Below, piece by piece: positions 1 to 8,600 of a stretch of 64,000 nucleotides of DNA. The notes under the pieces were generated by a model. That model was given only the letters and a program-made list of their open reading frames with translations. It did not search any database and was not told the origin of the DNA. Source of the DNA: Rhizobium redzepovicii. GTDB taxonomy: Bacteria; Pseudomonadota; Alphaproteobacteria; Rhizobiales; Rhizobiaceae. Each line of letters starts with the position of its first letter. The stretch's first letter is position 1. The position numbers and the translations under genes were made by a program. Where the stretch lies: positions 62,001 to 126,000 of the forward strand of contig NZ_JAILYH010000019.1 of assembly GCF_019793435.1 (NCBI RefSeq), in the 5' to 3' direction.

Positions 1-2
1 AT

Positions 3-386
3 CAGAAGAAACACCTGCAATCCGGCGACCTCAGGACCATCGCGACGCTGCAATATGTCGGGGCGCTGATCCTCACCCTGCCGCTGTCGCTGATCTTCGA
101 GCACCAGCATTTCGATGGTGCCGCACGGGCCTATGCCGCGCTCGCCTGGTCGGTCTTCGGCCTGTCGATGGGCGGTGTCGGGCTGCTGCTCTATCTCATC
201 CGCCGGGGGCAGGTCTCGCGTGCGGCTTCGCTGATCTATCTGATGCCGCCGGCCGTCGCGCTCGAGGCCTTCATCGCCTTCGGGGAGCCACTGACCCTGC
301 CGTTGATTGTGGGCACGGCGATCGTGGTCACGGGTGTCTACATGACAAACCGCAGGGTCGTTCAGCAGGTGCCCGCGAGCGTATAG
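3..386 (+). CDS. EamA/DMT-family permease, C-terminal part (5' end outside window)
   Basis: The reading frame is open from the first bases of the window, so the gene begins upstream; only the last ~127 codons are visible. The fragment is strongly hydrophobic with about four predicted membrane helices, and its run ending in IVVTGVYMTNRR is typical of the second EamA repeat of drug/metabolite transporter permeases. Such proteins usually have ten helices and export small metabolites from the inner membrane. The substrate cannot be told from this part. The gene is followed by a repeat-filled gap and by a gene on the opposite strand, so it is the last gene of its unit. Confidence 0.75.
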   Translation, partial: QKKHLQSGDLRTIATLQYVGALILTLPLSLIFEHQHFDGAARAYAALAWSVFGLSMGGVGLLLYLIRRGQVSRAASLIYLMPPAVALEAFIAFGEPLTLPLIVGTAIVVTGVYMTNRRVVQQVPASV

Positions 387-506
387 GCCGCCGGCCGCGC
401 CAAGGCCGCCGCCGGACGAGGAGCGTCTCTTCGTAGACGCAATCGGCGACGGCTACCGGTGCCGCTAAGAAAGTTTTCTTTCCCGACGACATTCCACTCT
501 TGCCGC

Positions 507-558
507 TAGAACAGGATGAGTTAAGGCCGGGTCGGCCTTAAATCTGAATCCTGTTCTA
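507..558. repeat. Nested palindromic repeat
   Basis: Perfect 11-base outer arms (TAGAACAGGAT at 507-517 and its complement at 548-558) enclose a second perfect 9-base pair of arms (521-529 and 533-541). The transcript would form a long interrupted hairpin. Elements of this form recur between genes in rhizobial genomes. It could end transcription from either side, but there is no T-run next to it. Confidence 0.75.
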
Positions 559-570
559 AATTAAAGAGTT

Positions 571-620
571 AGAGCATGATGTCGCCCGAAAACCGCTCGC
601 ACTTTTCGGCAGCATGCTCT
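571..620. repeat. Short rhizobial palindromic repeat (GCATG type)
   Basis: The arms AGAGCATG (571-578) and CATGCTCT (613-620) enclose a core with CCGAAAACCGCT and ACTTTTCGG, which also pair. A related core (AACCGCT then CACTT) occurs in the repeat at 33612-33660. This is a dispersed intergenic element, best treated as a repeat with possible hairpin function in RNA. Confidence 0.75.
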
Positions 621-732
621 AGTCACCGAACCCCGGACGGAACGCATCGGAGGTCGCCGACGATTGCCGGTGACCTGTTATCCAGAGCATCTTCAGTTCG
701 ACTGTGCGTGATCCGCAGGTTGAAAGCAATGA

Positions 733-1941
733 TCAGTTGCGGGGCTGCAGCAACGCCAAGGCAATCGTCGATGCAGCCAGGATCGCCGTCACAGTCAATG
801 GTCCCACGGCGCCGTAGTGGTCGACGATATAGCCGCCAAAAACCGCGCCGATACTGATGGCCACCTGAAAAGAGACGACCATCAGGCTACCCGCCGCCTC
901 CAGAGCGTCTGGGGCTGCGCGGGAAAGATTGGTCGGCAGCACGACCGGCGCCATTCCGAAGGCAAAGCCCCAAAGTGCGACGAGGGCGAACGCAATGCCG
1001 GTATGGGCGCCCCAAAGCACCAGAGCGAGCGCTGCAACCGTCATCAGCGCGGCGGTGACAGCGAGTGCCAGCCGGATACTGGCATCGGCCATTCGGCCAC
1101 CGGCAACATTGCCGATCACGGAGGCGATGCCAAATCCGAGCAGTGCCAGGGCGATTGATCGGGTATCAAGGAGCGTTACCTGTTCGAGGAAAGGACGCAC
1201 ATAAACCGACCCGGCAAAATGCCCGGTCATCAGCAAAAGGATGGCAAGCATTCCCAGTTGAATGCCGCCCCGTCGTGTCAGCCGGAAAACATCAGCGATA
1301 CTGTTGCTTGTGCTTGCAGGAAGCGTCGGCAAGCTGATCAGTTGCAGCAGCATGGCAAGCGCGGCAAGCCCGGCTGTCATCGCCATGGCGCTGCGCCATC
1401 CCAGCCAATCGCTGATCAAAGCACCCATTGATGGTGCAGCTATCGTGGCGAGCGAAACGCCGAGGGTGACGATAGCCATGCCCCGACCTGTCGCATTAGC
1501 GCCGACCAGCCTCGCCACGACGGCTACTGAAAGCGCCCAAAAGCCGCTCAGCGCGATGCCCAACCCGGCCCGGCCCACCAACAACAGCCAAAAATCAGTC
1601 GCCAATGATGCCAGAACATTGGAGCCGATCGCCAGCGCGCTGAGGCTGACCAGCACGGTTTTGCGGTTCAGTCGGCCGATGAGGACGTTGCTCAATAAGG
1701 CCGCCACGGCGCCGACAGAAGCGGTGGCGGTGACGACTTGTCCGGCCGTTCCCTCGGAAATGCCGAGATCGCGCGCCATCGGCGTCAACAGGCCCGCCGG
1801 CAGGAACTCAGCGGACACCAGCGCAAAGCTGGTGGCTGCCATCGAAACAACGGCAAACCAGGTCGCCGTGTTCCACGCGGATGGTTCATCCGTCTCCAGG
1901 CCAATTGCGATCCCGTCGAACTGTGATGTTGAGTCCGTCAT
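733..1941 (-). CDS. MFS efflux permease (DHA1 / AraJ-like)
   Basis: A 402-residue protein with about twelve hydrophobic segments and the loop 2-3 basic motif of the major facilitator superfamily (GRLNRK, near residue 110). The size and the motif RAGLGIALSGFWAL fit the DHA1 proton-driven drug/sugar exporters such as AraJ and YdhP. The start is supported by AGGAG eight bases upstream. It lies 58 bases downstream of an AraC-type regulator on the same strand, so the regulator probably controls it or is co-transcribed with it. The substrate is unknown. Confidence 0.85.
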   Translation of the reverse strand: MTDSTSQFDGIAIGLETDEPSAWNTATWFAVVSMAATSFALVSAEFLPAGLLTPMARDLGISEGTAGQVVTATASVGAVAALLSNVLIGRLNRKTVLVSLSALAIGSNVLASLATDFWLLLVGRAGLGIALSGFWALSVAVVARLVGANATGRGMAIVTLGVSLATIAAPSMGALISDWLGWRSAMAMTAGLAALAMLLQLISLPTLPASTSNSIADVFRLTRRGGIQLGMLAILLLMTGHFAGSVYVRPFLEQVTLLDTRSIALALLGFGIASVIGNVAGGRMADASIRLALAVTAALMTVAALALVLWGAHTGIAFALVALWGFAFGMAPVVLPTNLSRAAPDALEAAGSLMVVSFQVAISIGAVFGGYIVDHYGAVGPLTVTAILAASTIALALLQPRN

Positions 1942-1999
1942 TGAACTATCTCCTATGTTCGGAGATTTGATAGACGAAGTTTTCAGGATGATATGTGTC

Positions 2000-2989
2000 T
2001 TAAAATCCGAAATCTATATCCATTCGTCCGGAACTTGTGCGGCGCACAATCCCGGGTGAAACGTTGGTGACGCGTTTGAAGGCGCGCGCGAAAGACGCCT
2101 CGGACTCATAGCCCAGCCGGGAAGCAACTTCCGCGATCGACATGCCGCTTTGACCCAACAAATCGCGGGCAAGCTGCATACGCAGACGGACGAGGTAATG
2201 TGCCGCGCCTTCACCCAAGATAGCGCTGAAGCGTTCGGCGAAGATCGAGCGCGACTGGCCAGCCACACCAGCGAGGCTTTCGAGGGTCCAGTTATGGCCG
2301 GGGTCCCGGTGCATGGCCGCCAATACACGACCGATATGAGGATCCCGGATGGCGGCGAGCCAGCCGGTGGTCGAAGCTCCGCTGCAATTGACCCAGCAGC
2401 GGATAAGCCGCGCCGCGAGCAAGTCCGCCATTCGCGATAGCACGGTCGCGCTTCCCATTTGGGGCTGTGTCGCTTCCGCCGACATGGCGGCCAGAAGGGG
2501 GCCAACGATCGGGTCATTGCCGGCCACATCGCAGCCCTTGATGATTGGCGGCATCAGAGCGATCAAGGGGTGAAGCGCATGCGCGCCCAAAGCCATGGAA
2601 CCACAGAAGAGGGTGCTATTCGCCCCCATTCCCTCCCGCACGACATCGCAGACATTGCTTCCCACCCTTGTTATCTGACAGCTTTTAAGCGAATCTCCTT
2701 CAACATCCGGCGCGCTGGCTAACCGATGTGCGATGCCTTGAGGCAGCAGAACCAGATCGCCATCGTTTAACTCCTGCCATCCTTCGACTTCGGTATGGAT
2801 CCAGCACGGACCTTGGCTGACGAAGTGGAAACGAAGCAGCTGTTGTTGCGGAAAGGCGATGCTCCATGGATGCCTGAGCTCGCAGCGGCCATAGTTGACC
2901 CCGCTCAAGCGAAAGTCTTGCAGGACTTCGCTCAGGGCATCCATTGGGATAGTTGACGGCGACAACGGCCGGGACGGATGGTCAAGCAT
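2000..2989 (-). CDS. AraC-family transcriptional regulator with N-terminal cupin-type domain
   Basis: A 329-residue protein. The N-terminal ~190 residues look like the AraC-type cupin sensor domain (GDLVLLPQGIAHRL). The last ~100 residues carry two helix-turn-helix motifs, the second with the family signature around GYESEASFARAFKR. Such proteins usually bind a small ligand and activate a neighbouring operon; the adjacent downstream exporter (733-1941) is the obvious target. No clear Shine-Dalgarno sequence marks the start; an internal ATG at 2944 (MDALSEV) is an equally possible start. Confidence 0.85.
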   Translation of the reverse strand: MLDHPSRPLSPSTIPMDALSEVLQDFRLSGVNYGRCELRHPWSIAFPQQQLLRFHFVSQGPCWIHTEVEGWQELNDGDLVLLPQGIAHRLASAPDVEGDSLKSCQITRVGSNVCDVVREGMGANSTLFCGSMALGAHALHPLIALMPPIIKGCDVAGNDPIVGPLLAAMSAEATQPQMGSATVLSRMADLLAARLIRCWVNCSGASTTGWLAAIRDPHIGRVLAAMHRDPGHNWTLESLAGVAGQSRSIFAERFSAILGEGAAHYLVRLRMQLARDLLGQSGMSIAEVASRLGYESEASFARAFKRVTNVSPGIVRRTSSGRMDIDFGF

Positions 2990-3109
2990 TTAGCCAATTT
3001 AGGTCTCAAGCGTCCGACATTCAAGCGGATGTGCCCGTCTCGATGTACGGGCGAAGGACCGGCTGGGCCCCGGACTGCCGTTGCGATGTTGCCACCACAA
3101 AGAGAGAAA

Positions 3110-3138
3110 GGCCGGAGCACCTGTCAGATGCTCCGGCC
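3110..3138 (-). terminator. Rho-independent terminator of the DEAD-box helicase gene
   Basis: Perfect 10-base arms GGCCGGAGCA / TGCTCCGGCC separated by nine bases. Read on the minus strand, the hairpin is followed by a T-rich stretch (TTTCTCTCTTT). It lies about 50 bases beyond the helicase stop codon. Confidence 0.8.
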
Positions 3139-3189
3139 TCCCAACGTAAGACCGGAGATATTCGGCCTTTCCTTTAAATCAATCGGCGC

Positions 3190-4830
3190 TCAGGCGCGTT
3201 CGCGACGTTGGCCACCGCCATTGCGGGAGCCCGAGCCGCCGCGGCCGTTGCCGCCATTGCCCTCGCGGCGCGGTTCGCCGCCCTGGGTCTGCTGCGGGCC
3301 GCGGTCTTCGCCATGCTTGCGGGCCGGGCGGCCGTGGGCGTGGCGGCCGTTGCCGCGGTGATGACCGCTCGGCTCGCCATTGGCATGATGGCTATTAGGA
3401 CCGCCATGGGCAGGACGCTGCGGCTTTGCCGAGGGGCGGAAGTCGGAGGTCGAGACCAGGTCGTTGTCGGGGCCGAGATTGGGGGTGGCTTCGCCGCGGC
3501 GCTGGCCGCGGAAATCCTCGTTGCGGCTTGTGCGTTCGGGACGCGGGCGGCGCTCCTGGCGGCTGCCGCGATGCTCCGAGCGGTTCTGATCGCCACGGCC
3601 TTCGCCGCGACCCTGGCCTTCGCGACCCTGGCCGCCACCGCGATTGCGGTTGTTGCCATTGCCGTTGCCGCGGCGGGGGCCGGCGCTGCCGATATTGGCC
3701 GGCGCTTCGCCGCTTGCGACTGCGATGTCGATGCCCATCAGGCGCTCGATATCGCGCAACAGCTTGGCTTCGTCGGGGGCGCAGAAGGCGATCGCGATGC
3801 CGTCGCGGCCGGCGCGCGCCGTGCGGCCGATGCGATGGACATAGGCGTCGGGCACTTCGGGCAGGTCGTAGTTATAGACATGGCTGACGGCCGGGATGTC
3901 GATGCCGCGGGCGGCAACGTCGGTGGCGATCAGCGTCTTGATGCTGCCGTCGCGGAAGGCTTTCAGCGCCCGCTCGCGCTGGCCCTGGCTCTTGTTGCCG
4001 TGGATCGAGGCGACGGAATAGCCGATATTGTCGAGATGCTTCATCAGCTTCTCGGCGCCGTGCTTGGTGCGCAGGAAGACGATGGCGCGGCCATCGGGAT
4101 TTTCGGTCAGCGACTTGCGCAGCAGTTCCGTCTTGTCGTTCTTGCCGGCGACGAAATGGACATACTGCTCGACCTTGTCGGCAGCCTTGCCGGGCGGAGT
4201 GACTTCGACCTTGACCGGATCGACGAGATATTCGCCGGCGAGATCGGCGATCGTCTTCGGCATGGTGGCCGAAAACAGCATGGTCTGGCGCTTTTTCGGC
4301 ACCAGCTTGGCGATTTTGCGCAGATCGTGCACGAAGCCGAGATCAAGCATCTGATCGGCTTCGTCGAGCACGAGATAACGCACCGTGGTCAGGGTGATGG
4401 CGCGGCGATTGACGAGATCGAGCAGGCGGCCCGGCGTTGCGACCAGGACATCGGTGCCCTTTTCGAGCTGCAGCTGCTGCTTGTTGATCGAGACGCCGCC
4501 GACGACGACATTGACGCGCAGGTGCGACTTGCGGATGAACTTCTTCAGATTGTCGGCGATCTGGTTCACCAGTTCGCGGGTCGGCGCCAGGATCAGCGTC
4601 CGCGTCGTGCGGTTGTCGGGGCGGCGCTCGTCGGCAAGCAGCTTTTCGATGAGCGGCAGGCCGAAGGCGGCGGTCTTGCCGGTGCCGGTCTGGGCAAGGC
4701 CGATCAGGTCTCGGCCCTGGAGGAGAAGGGGGATGGCCTGTTCCTGGATCGGCGTCGGCGTTTCGATGCCGAGCTGGAACAAGGTGGCGACGATCGGCTT
4801 GGAGACACCAAGCGATTCAAAATTAGTCAA
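3190..4830 (-). CDS. DEAD-box ATP-dependent RNA helicase (RhlE-like)
   Basis: All the main helicase motifs are present: Q-motif (TPTPIQEQAIP), Walker A AQTGTGKT, DEAD in VLDEADQML, SAT in LFSATM, and HRIGRTARAGRDG. The last ~150 residues are a low-complexity tail rich in Arg, Gly and Asn, as in RNA-binding extensions of RhlE/DeaD proteins. It probably unwinds structured RNA during ribosome assembly, RNA decay or cold adaptation. The frame is open up to 4968, but the residues before 4830 look like leader sequence. A TTG at 4830 preceded by GAAAGG gives (M)TNFESLGVSKP, the usual N-terminus of such proteins, and 546 residues. A hairpin terminator follows. Confidence 0.92.
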   Translation of the reverse strand: MTNFESLGVSKPIVATLFQLGIETPTPIQEQAIPLLLQGRDLIGLAQTGTGKTAAFGLPLIEKLLADERRPDNRTTRTLILAPTRELVNQIADNLKKFIRKSHLRVNVVVGGVSINKQQLQLEKGTDVLVATPGRLLDLVNRRAITLTTVRYLVLDEADQMLDLGFVHDLRKIAKLVPKKRQTMLFSATMPKTIADLAGEYLVDPVKVEVTPPGKAADKVEQYVHFVAGKNDKTELLRKSLTENPDGRAIVFLRTKHGAEKLMKHLDNIGYSVASIHGNKSQGQRERALKAFRDGSIKTLIATDVAARGIDIPAVSHVYNYDLPEVPDAYVHRIGRTARAGRDGIAIAFCAPDEAKLLRDIERLMGIDIAVASGEAPANIGSAGPRRGNGNGNNRNRGGGQGREGQGRGEGRGDQNRSEHRGSRQERRPRPERTSRNEDFRGQRRGEATPNLGPDNDLVSTSDFRPSAKPQRPAHGGPNSHHANGEPSGHHRGNGRHAHGRPARKHGEDRGPQQTQGGEPRREGNGGNGRGGSGSRNGGGQRRERA

Positions 4831-5135
4831 GGCATAACCTTTCGGGGCGCCACAACGACTATCGCCGGAGCGCACCATGCGATCCGGTTTCATTCTGGCG
4901 TCAAGAACCCCGCGTGAAGTGGGAACTTGTGAGTTGGAAAAAGCTTTCCAGCGCTTCTGGCCGCTCATGGGAGTGCGGCGCTCTATCGAAATGCGCTTTT
5001 GTCCCTTCTTCCTGCGTCCGTATTTTTTAGCAGGGGCACGCTCACGCGGCGGCCGGAAGGGTGAAAGCTGGGCTGCATTTGGGCTAGTTCGCGCGGAAAG
5101 TCAAGTGCAGTGCACAAGAAAGCCTCCGGTAGAAC
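4831..5135 (-). other. Leader / upstream region of the helicase gene
   Basis: There is no gene in this ~300-base gap. Read on the minus strand it holds a TTGACT hexamer (5099-5104), a plausible -35 box, though no good -10 box lies 17 bases further on. If transcription starts near there, the helicase mRNA has an untranslated leader of about 240 bases. Long leaders are common for cold-shock helicase genes, but this link is inference. Confidence 0.35.
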
Positions 5136-6239
5136 TTAGTCGGGCATCACGAGCAAGAAGCTTTGAGATGCGCTTTCCCAGCCGTTGACGAGGATGGCGA
5201 TGCGGTGCTCGCCGGGGTAATAGCGCCGGGTGGTGATCGGCCGCAGGGCGTGGCGGCGCTCGATTGCGTGGCTTTGCCCGGGTGCGAGCATGATCGTCTT
5301 GCATTTGAAGATCTTGGGCTAGAGCGAGCCGTCGGCCTTCACGTGGTGGATGGCGTAGTCGATCATCAGCGATTGCGCGGTCTCGCCGGCATTGTTGACG
5401 TGGATTTCGAAATCCAACCCCTCGCCGAACGTGACCTCGCCGTTCAGGAGGCGTAGTTCGCATGTCAGCGCCGTAGCCGCCCCAAAGCCGAAATTGGCGA
5501 GCGCTTGCGCATGACCCTTCTTCAGGAGCGTGCGCGAAGCATGTTTCAGCATTCGGCGCCGCTCGGGCGACGCCCCCTCGATACTGCTGGCGATGAAGGC
5601 TGCGACCAGATCCGGGTGATCCTTGGCGATGTCGTTCAGACTGTTGGCAACGGAGCGGCGGACATAATCTTCCGGATCGTCGATCAGCGCGGTCAGGATC
5701 GGCAGGATCGGCGCGGGGTCTTTCACAAGTTGCGGCAGGCGCATGGCCCAAGGCAGGCGCGGCCGCGTTCCCTCGCTCGCCAGCCGGCGCACGTGCCGAT
5801 CAGGGTCGCCGACCCAGCGGGAGATGATGGCGAGCGCGCGCTGCTGGTCGCGGTGGATGAATTGGCGGATACCGAATTCGGCGGTGAAATGCGGCGTCAG
5901 CGCCTTCAGCAGATCGAGGCCGAGATCGAAATGATCGGGGCCGCGGGCCGCGATGAACTGGTTGACCGGCAGCAGCATCCAGCCGGAAAGCCCGGGCCTG
6001 CCTGAGACAGGCAGGCTCGCCTTCAGGATGGCGGCGGCCTTGGTAAAATCATCGGGAAGCGTGGCAAACAGCGCGTCGCGGATCAGGGCCGAGCGCTCCA
6101 TCAGCTCCAGCGCCCCGAGGCCATCGGTCGCCAGCGCCACGAAACGGCTCGTGTCGAAGGTGGGCGCATTGGCGGCGATGCGATCGGCCATGTCGGCGAC
6201 CAGCGCCTGATGCAGCAGATTCTTGAGTGGTTCCGGCAT
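5136..6239 (-). pseudogene. DNA-alkylation-repair-like HEAT protein interrupted by an in-frame TAG
   Basis: From the ATG at 6239 (GAGAGG seven bases upstream) the frame codes 306 residues of a helical-repeat protein resembling DNA alkylation repair/AlkD-type proteins (motifs RWVGDPDRHVRRLASEG and DDPEDYVRRSVANSLND), then meets TAG at 5319-5321. The same frame stays open for 60 more codons to TAA at 5136-5138. It encodes a plausible remaining domain (PKIFKCKTIML to SFLLVMPD) with no shift. The full 367 residues match the usual family length. A single TCG-to-TAG change (Ser codon) would explain it. Either the gene is truncated or a pseudogene, or there is a sequencing error. The shorter product might still fold, because the repeat domain is intact. 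Confidence 0.7.
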
Positions 6240-6259
6240 GTTTATACCTCTCACGACTC

Positions 6260-7288
6260 CTAGCGTATCGGCGCTGTCGATTTCCTGGGAATGAGTGTTG
6301 GAGCCGAGATCCGAATACGGTCGTCAGCGAGACGGTCAGTACCCGCAAGAAGATCGAGGGCGTTTGAGGCAATTTGGTCGAGCGGCACCCGCAACGTCGT
6401 GAGCGGCGTGGGGAGGTGGCAGACGATCGGAATGTCGTTGTAACCGACGACCGAGATGTCCTGGGGCACGGAAAGGCCGAGTTTCGTCAGTCCCGACAAG
6501 GCTCCGATGGCGGTATTGTCGTTGACGGCGAAAACAGCGGTCGGGCGAGGAGTGAGAGTCATCAGTGTCTCGACAGCGAGAGCGCCCGATTCGATGCCGA
6601 ATGTCGAGGGAACGATGTAGGAGGGATCTGTATTCAATCCAGCTTCTTCCAGAGCCTGCTTGAACCCTTCGACTCGGCCCCGAGCGCTGGAAGCATAGGA
6701 TGGGCCGGCGATGATCCCAATTCTGCGATGGCCTAGATCGAGCAGATGGCGGGCCGCGAGATAACCGCCAAGCCTGTCGTCGCCAACCGAAGAGAGGCTG
6801 TGACCATCGGTTCGAAGAGCAAGGACATACGGGACGCCGCGTTTTGCCAACTCGTCCGGAAAGTCGTCGTCCTCCCGGGCCGTTGAAAGAATCAGTCCAT
6901 CGACACCGCGTTTCAGAAGAGACTCGGCGGCCAGCCGATCTGCCTTCGGCTTGTCGTCGGTGGTGGCGACGATCGCGAAGCGGCCGGTACGACTACAGGC
7001 TTTGGCCAGGGCTTCGTAAAGCATGGCCATGACCGTGTCCGTCAGCCTGGGCACGATCACCCCGACCGTCATGGTGTTGCCGCGCCTGAGGCTTGCTGCA
7101 GAAACGTCCCTGACATACCCAAGCTCTTCGGCCACCCTGCGCACCCGACGCGCGGTCTCGCTGTCTGAGCGTGGAAGCCGTTCGTCAAGTAGGCGCGATA
7201 CGGTCGACTTGGAGACGCCGGCTGCGGCAGCCACGTCGTGAATGTTGACGCGGATCTGGCCGGGAATTTCGTCTGCCTTTGAATTCAT
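6260..7288 (-). CDS. LacI-family transcriptional regulator
   Basis: The N-terminus holds the LacI helix-turn-helix (IHDVAAAAGVSKSTVSRLL) and hinge. The rest is a periplasmic-binding-protein-like effector domain with the usual GYNDIPIVCHLPTPLTT segment near the C-terminus. The start at 7288 (MNSKADE) is preferred over 7315 because AAAAGG lies just upstream; this gives 342 residues. It is divergent from the DapA-family gene. The palindrome GGGAACGTTCCC at 7381-7392 in the shared upstream region is the likely operator. The ligand is unknown, probably a sugar or sugar acid. The stop lies 20 bases from the start of the HEAT gene downstream. Confidence 0.9.
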   Translation of the reverse strand: MNSKADEIPGQIRVNIHDVAAAAGVSKSTVSRLLDERLPRSDSETARRVRRVAEELGYVRDVSAASLRRGNTMTVGVIVPRLTDTVMAMLYEALAKACSRTGRFAIVATTDDKPKADRLAAESLLKRGVDGLILSTAREDDDFPDELAKRGVPYVLALRTDGHSLSSVGDDRLGGYLAARHLLDLGHRRIGIIAGPSYASSARGRVEGFKQALEEAGLNTDPSYIVPSTFGIESGALAVETLMTLTPRPTAVFAVNDNTAIGALSGLTKLGLSVPQDISVVGYNDIPIVCHLPTPLTTLRVPLDQIASNALDLLAGTDRLADDRIRISAPTLIPRKSTAPIR

Positions 7289-7351
7289 TGAGCCTTTTCC
7301 ACTAGAGTCGGGCAATCCGCCCCCGTTTCCGAAGATGCACTAAAAAAGACA

Positions 7352-7392
7352 TTGACTCCAGCAGTTTCGAGAACGATATTGGGAACGTTCCC
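7352..7392 (+). promoter_or_regulatory. Promoter with LacI-type operator for the DapA-family/MFS genes
   Basis: TTGACT (7352-7357), a 17-base spacer and GATATT (7375-7380) form a sigma-70-like promoter. The perfect 12-base palindrome GGGAACGTTCCC with central CG (7381-7392) starts right after the -10 box, so it covers the expected transcription start. This is the standard geometry for repression by a LacI-type protein, whose gene is divergent and adjacent. Confidence 0.65.
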
Positions 7393-7450
7393 GCTAACGA
7401 TCCTATTGCCGGTCGCTGATGTACGCGATCGCATAGAGGAGGAGATCAAG

Positions 7451-8398
7451 ATGCAACCCATGGACATGCGCGGGCTGAGCCCGGCCCCCGTAACCGCTTT
7501 CACCCGCGACGGCGAAGTCGATCACAAAGCCAACGCAAAAATCGCCAAATGGCTGGTTTCGATGGAAGGGGTCAAAAGCCTCGTCATTCTCGGCCATGCC
7601 GGCGAGGGTACTTTCCTCACGGAAGACGAGCGGCTGGCGCTCGTCCGCACCTATGTCGAAGCGGTTGACGGCGCCGTTCCGATCATTGCCGGGATTACCG
7701 GTGAAGGCACGAAGGTCGCCGCCGAAGAAGCCAGGAAGTGCAAGGCGGCTGGGGCCACCGGCGCGCTCGTCTATCCGAACCACGGTTGGCTGCGCTTCGG
7801 CTTTCAGAAGGGTGCGCCCCAGGATCGCTACAAGGCGGTCTGGCAGGAATCCGGCCTGCAGTGCATCCTGTTCCAATATCCCGATGCCACCAAAGCATCC
7901 TATGATCTCGACACGCAGCTGGCGATCGCCACCCAGGAAGGCGTCGTCGCCACCAAGAATGGCGTGCGCAACATGAAGCGCTGGTATGTCGAGATTCCGG
8001 AACTGAAGAGAGCCAATCCTGATCTGCAAGTTCTGAGCTGCCACGACGAATGGCTGTTGCCGACCATGTTCGACGTCGATGGCCTGCTCGTCGGTTACGG
8101 CAATATCGCGCCGGAACTGCTGATCGAGCTGATCAAATCAGGCAGGGCGCAGAACTACCCTGAAGCCCGTAAGATTTTCGAACGCCTTCTTCCGGTGACG
8201 CGAGCCGTCTATCATCGCGGCTCCCATATGGAGGGGACCGTCGCGCTCAAACTCGGTCTCGTCCATCGCGGCATCCTTGAGCATGCGACAATCCGCGAAC
8301 CGCTGAAGAATCTTGGCGCAAAAGCCGAAGCGGAAATCTTTGCCGCCTTCGATGCCGCCGGTATCGGCCGCGTCGACCAGCTCCTGGCCGCCGAGTGA
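7451..8398 (+). CDS. Dihydrodipicolinate synthase (DapA)/N-acetylneuraminate lyase family protein
   Basis: A 315-residue TIM-barrel class I aldolase-type protein. Lys169 in VATKNG fits the Schiff-base lysine, and Tyr143 in FQYPDA the proton-relay tyrosine; GHAGEGTFLT replaces the usual GTTGE segment. The start at 7451 follows GAGGAG; the frame upstream to 7352 overlaps the promoter and is not coding. With a LacI regulator and an MFS transporter next to it, a role in breakdown of a sugar acid or related 2-keto acid is likelier than lysine synthesis. The family includes KDG aldolases and ketodeoxyglucarate dehydratases; which reaction applies cannot be read from the sequence. Confidence 0.82.
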   Translation: MQPMDMRGLSPAPVTAFTRDGEVDHKANAKIAKWLVSMEGVKSLVILGHAGEGTFLTEDERLALVRTYVEAVDGAVPIIAGITGEGTKVAAEEARKCKAAGATGALVYPNHGWLRFGFQKGAPQDRYKAVWQESGLQCILFQYPDATKASYDLDTQLAIATQEGVVATKNGVRNMKRWYVEIPELKRANPDLQVLSCHDEWLLPTMFDVDGLLVGYGNIAPELLIELIKSGRAQNYPEARKIFERLLPVTRAVYHRGSHMEGTVALKLGLVHRGILEHATIREPLKNLGAKAEAEIFAAFDAAGIGRVDQLLAAE

Positions 8399-8405
8399 TT
8401 CATTC

Positions 8406-8434
8406 GACGCTCCTGTGCATTGCGCAGGGGCGTC
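8406..8434 (+). terminator. Hairpin between the DapA-family and MFS genes
   Basis: GACGCTCCTGTGC and GCGCAGGGGCGTC pair over 13 positions if two G-U pairs are allowed. It sits a few bases after the stop at 8398 but lacks a T-run, so it may only weaken or stabilise the transcript into the downstream MFS gene. Confidence 0.4.
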
Positions 8435-8600
8435 GCTTCGATGGGCAGGAGGCAGCGTGGGAGCACAGCCTTGGCCAAAGGTGGCTCGCCGTTCAAAGCG
8501 CAGCGCATCAACAGGACAAACCGGCACGCAAAAATAACCATCAAGCAGGAGCGCCCCTGGCCGGGAGAGTGGTAGGCCACGGGGCGAGAAGGAGGAACCA

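Larger units (their letters stand above)
387..732. other. Intergenic region with two palindromic repeats
   Basis: This 346-base gap lies between the ends of two convergent genes. It holds two separate inverted repeats (507-558 and 571-620, listed on their own) and no convincing coding sequence. The predicted frame at 576-857 runs through the second repeat and into the opposing MFS gene, so it is not taken as a gene. Confidence 0.6.

Noticed and set aside
3208..4917. Open frame of 569 codons on the plus strand
   Set aside because: It is the antisense of the DEAD-box helicase; its composition is an artefact of GC-rich codon use and it has no recognisable family.
5101..5751. Open frame of 216 codons on the minus strand over the HEAT gene's 3' part
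   Set aside because: Different frame from the HEAT gene, Arg/Pro-rich, no motif; the in-frame continuation after the TAG is the meaningful one.
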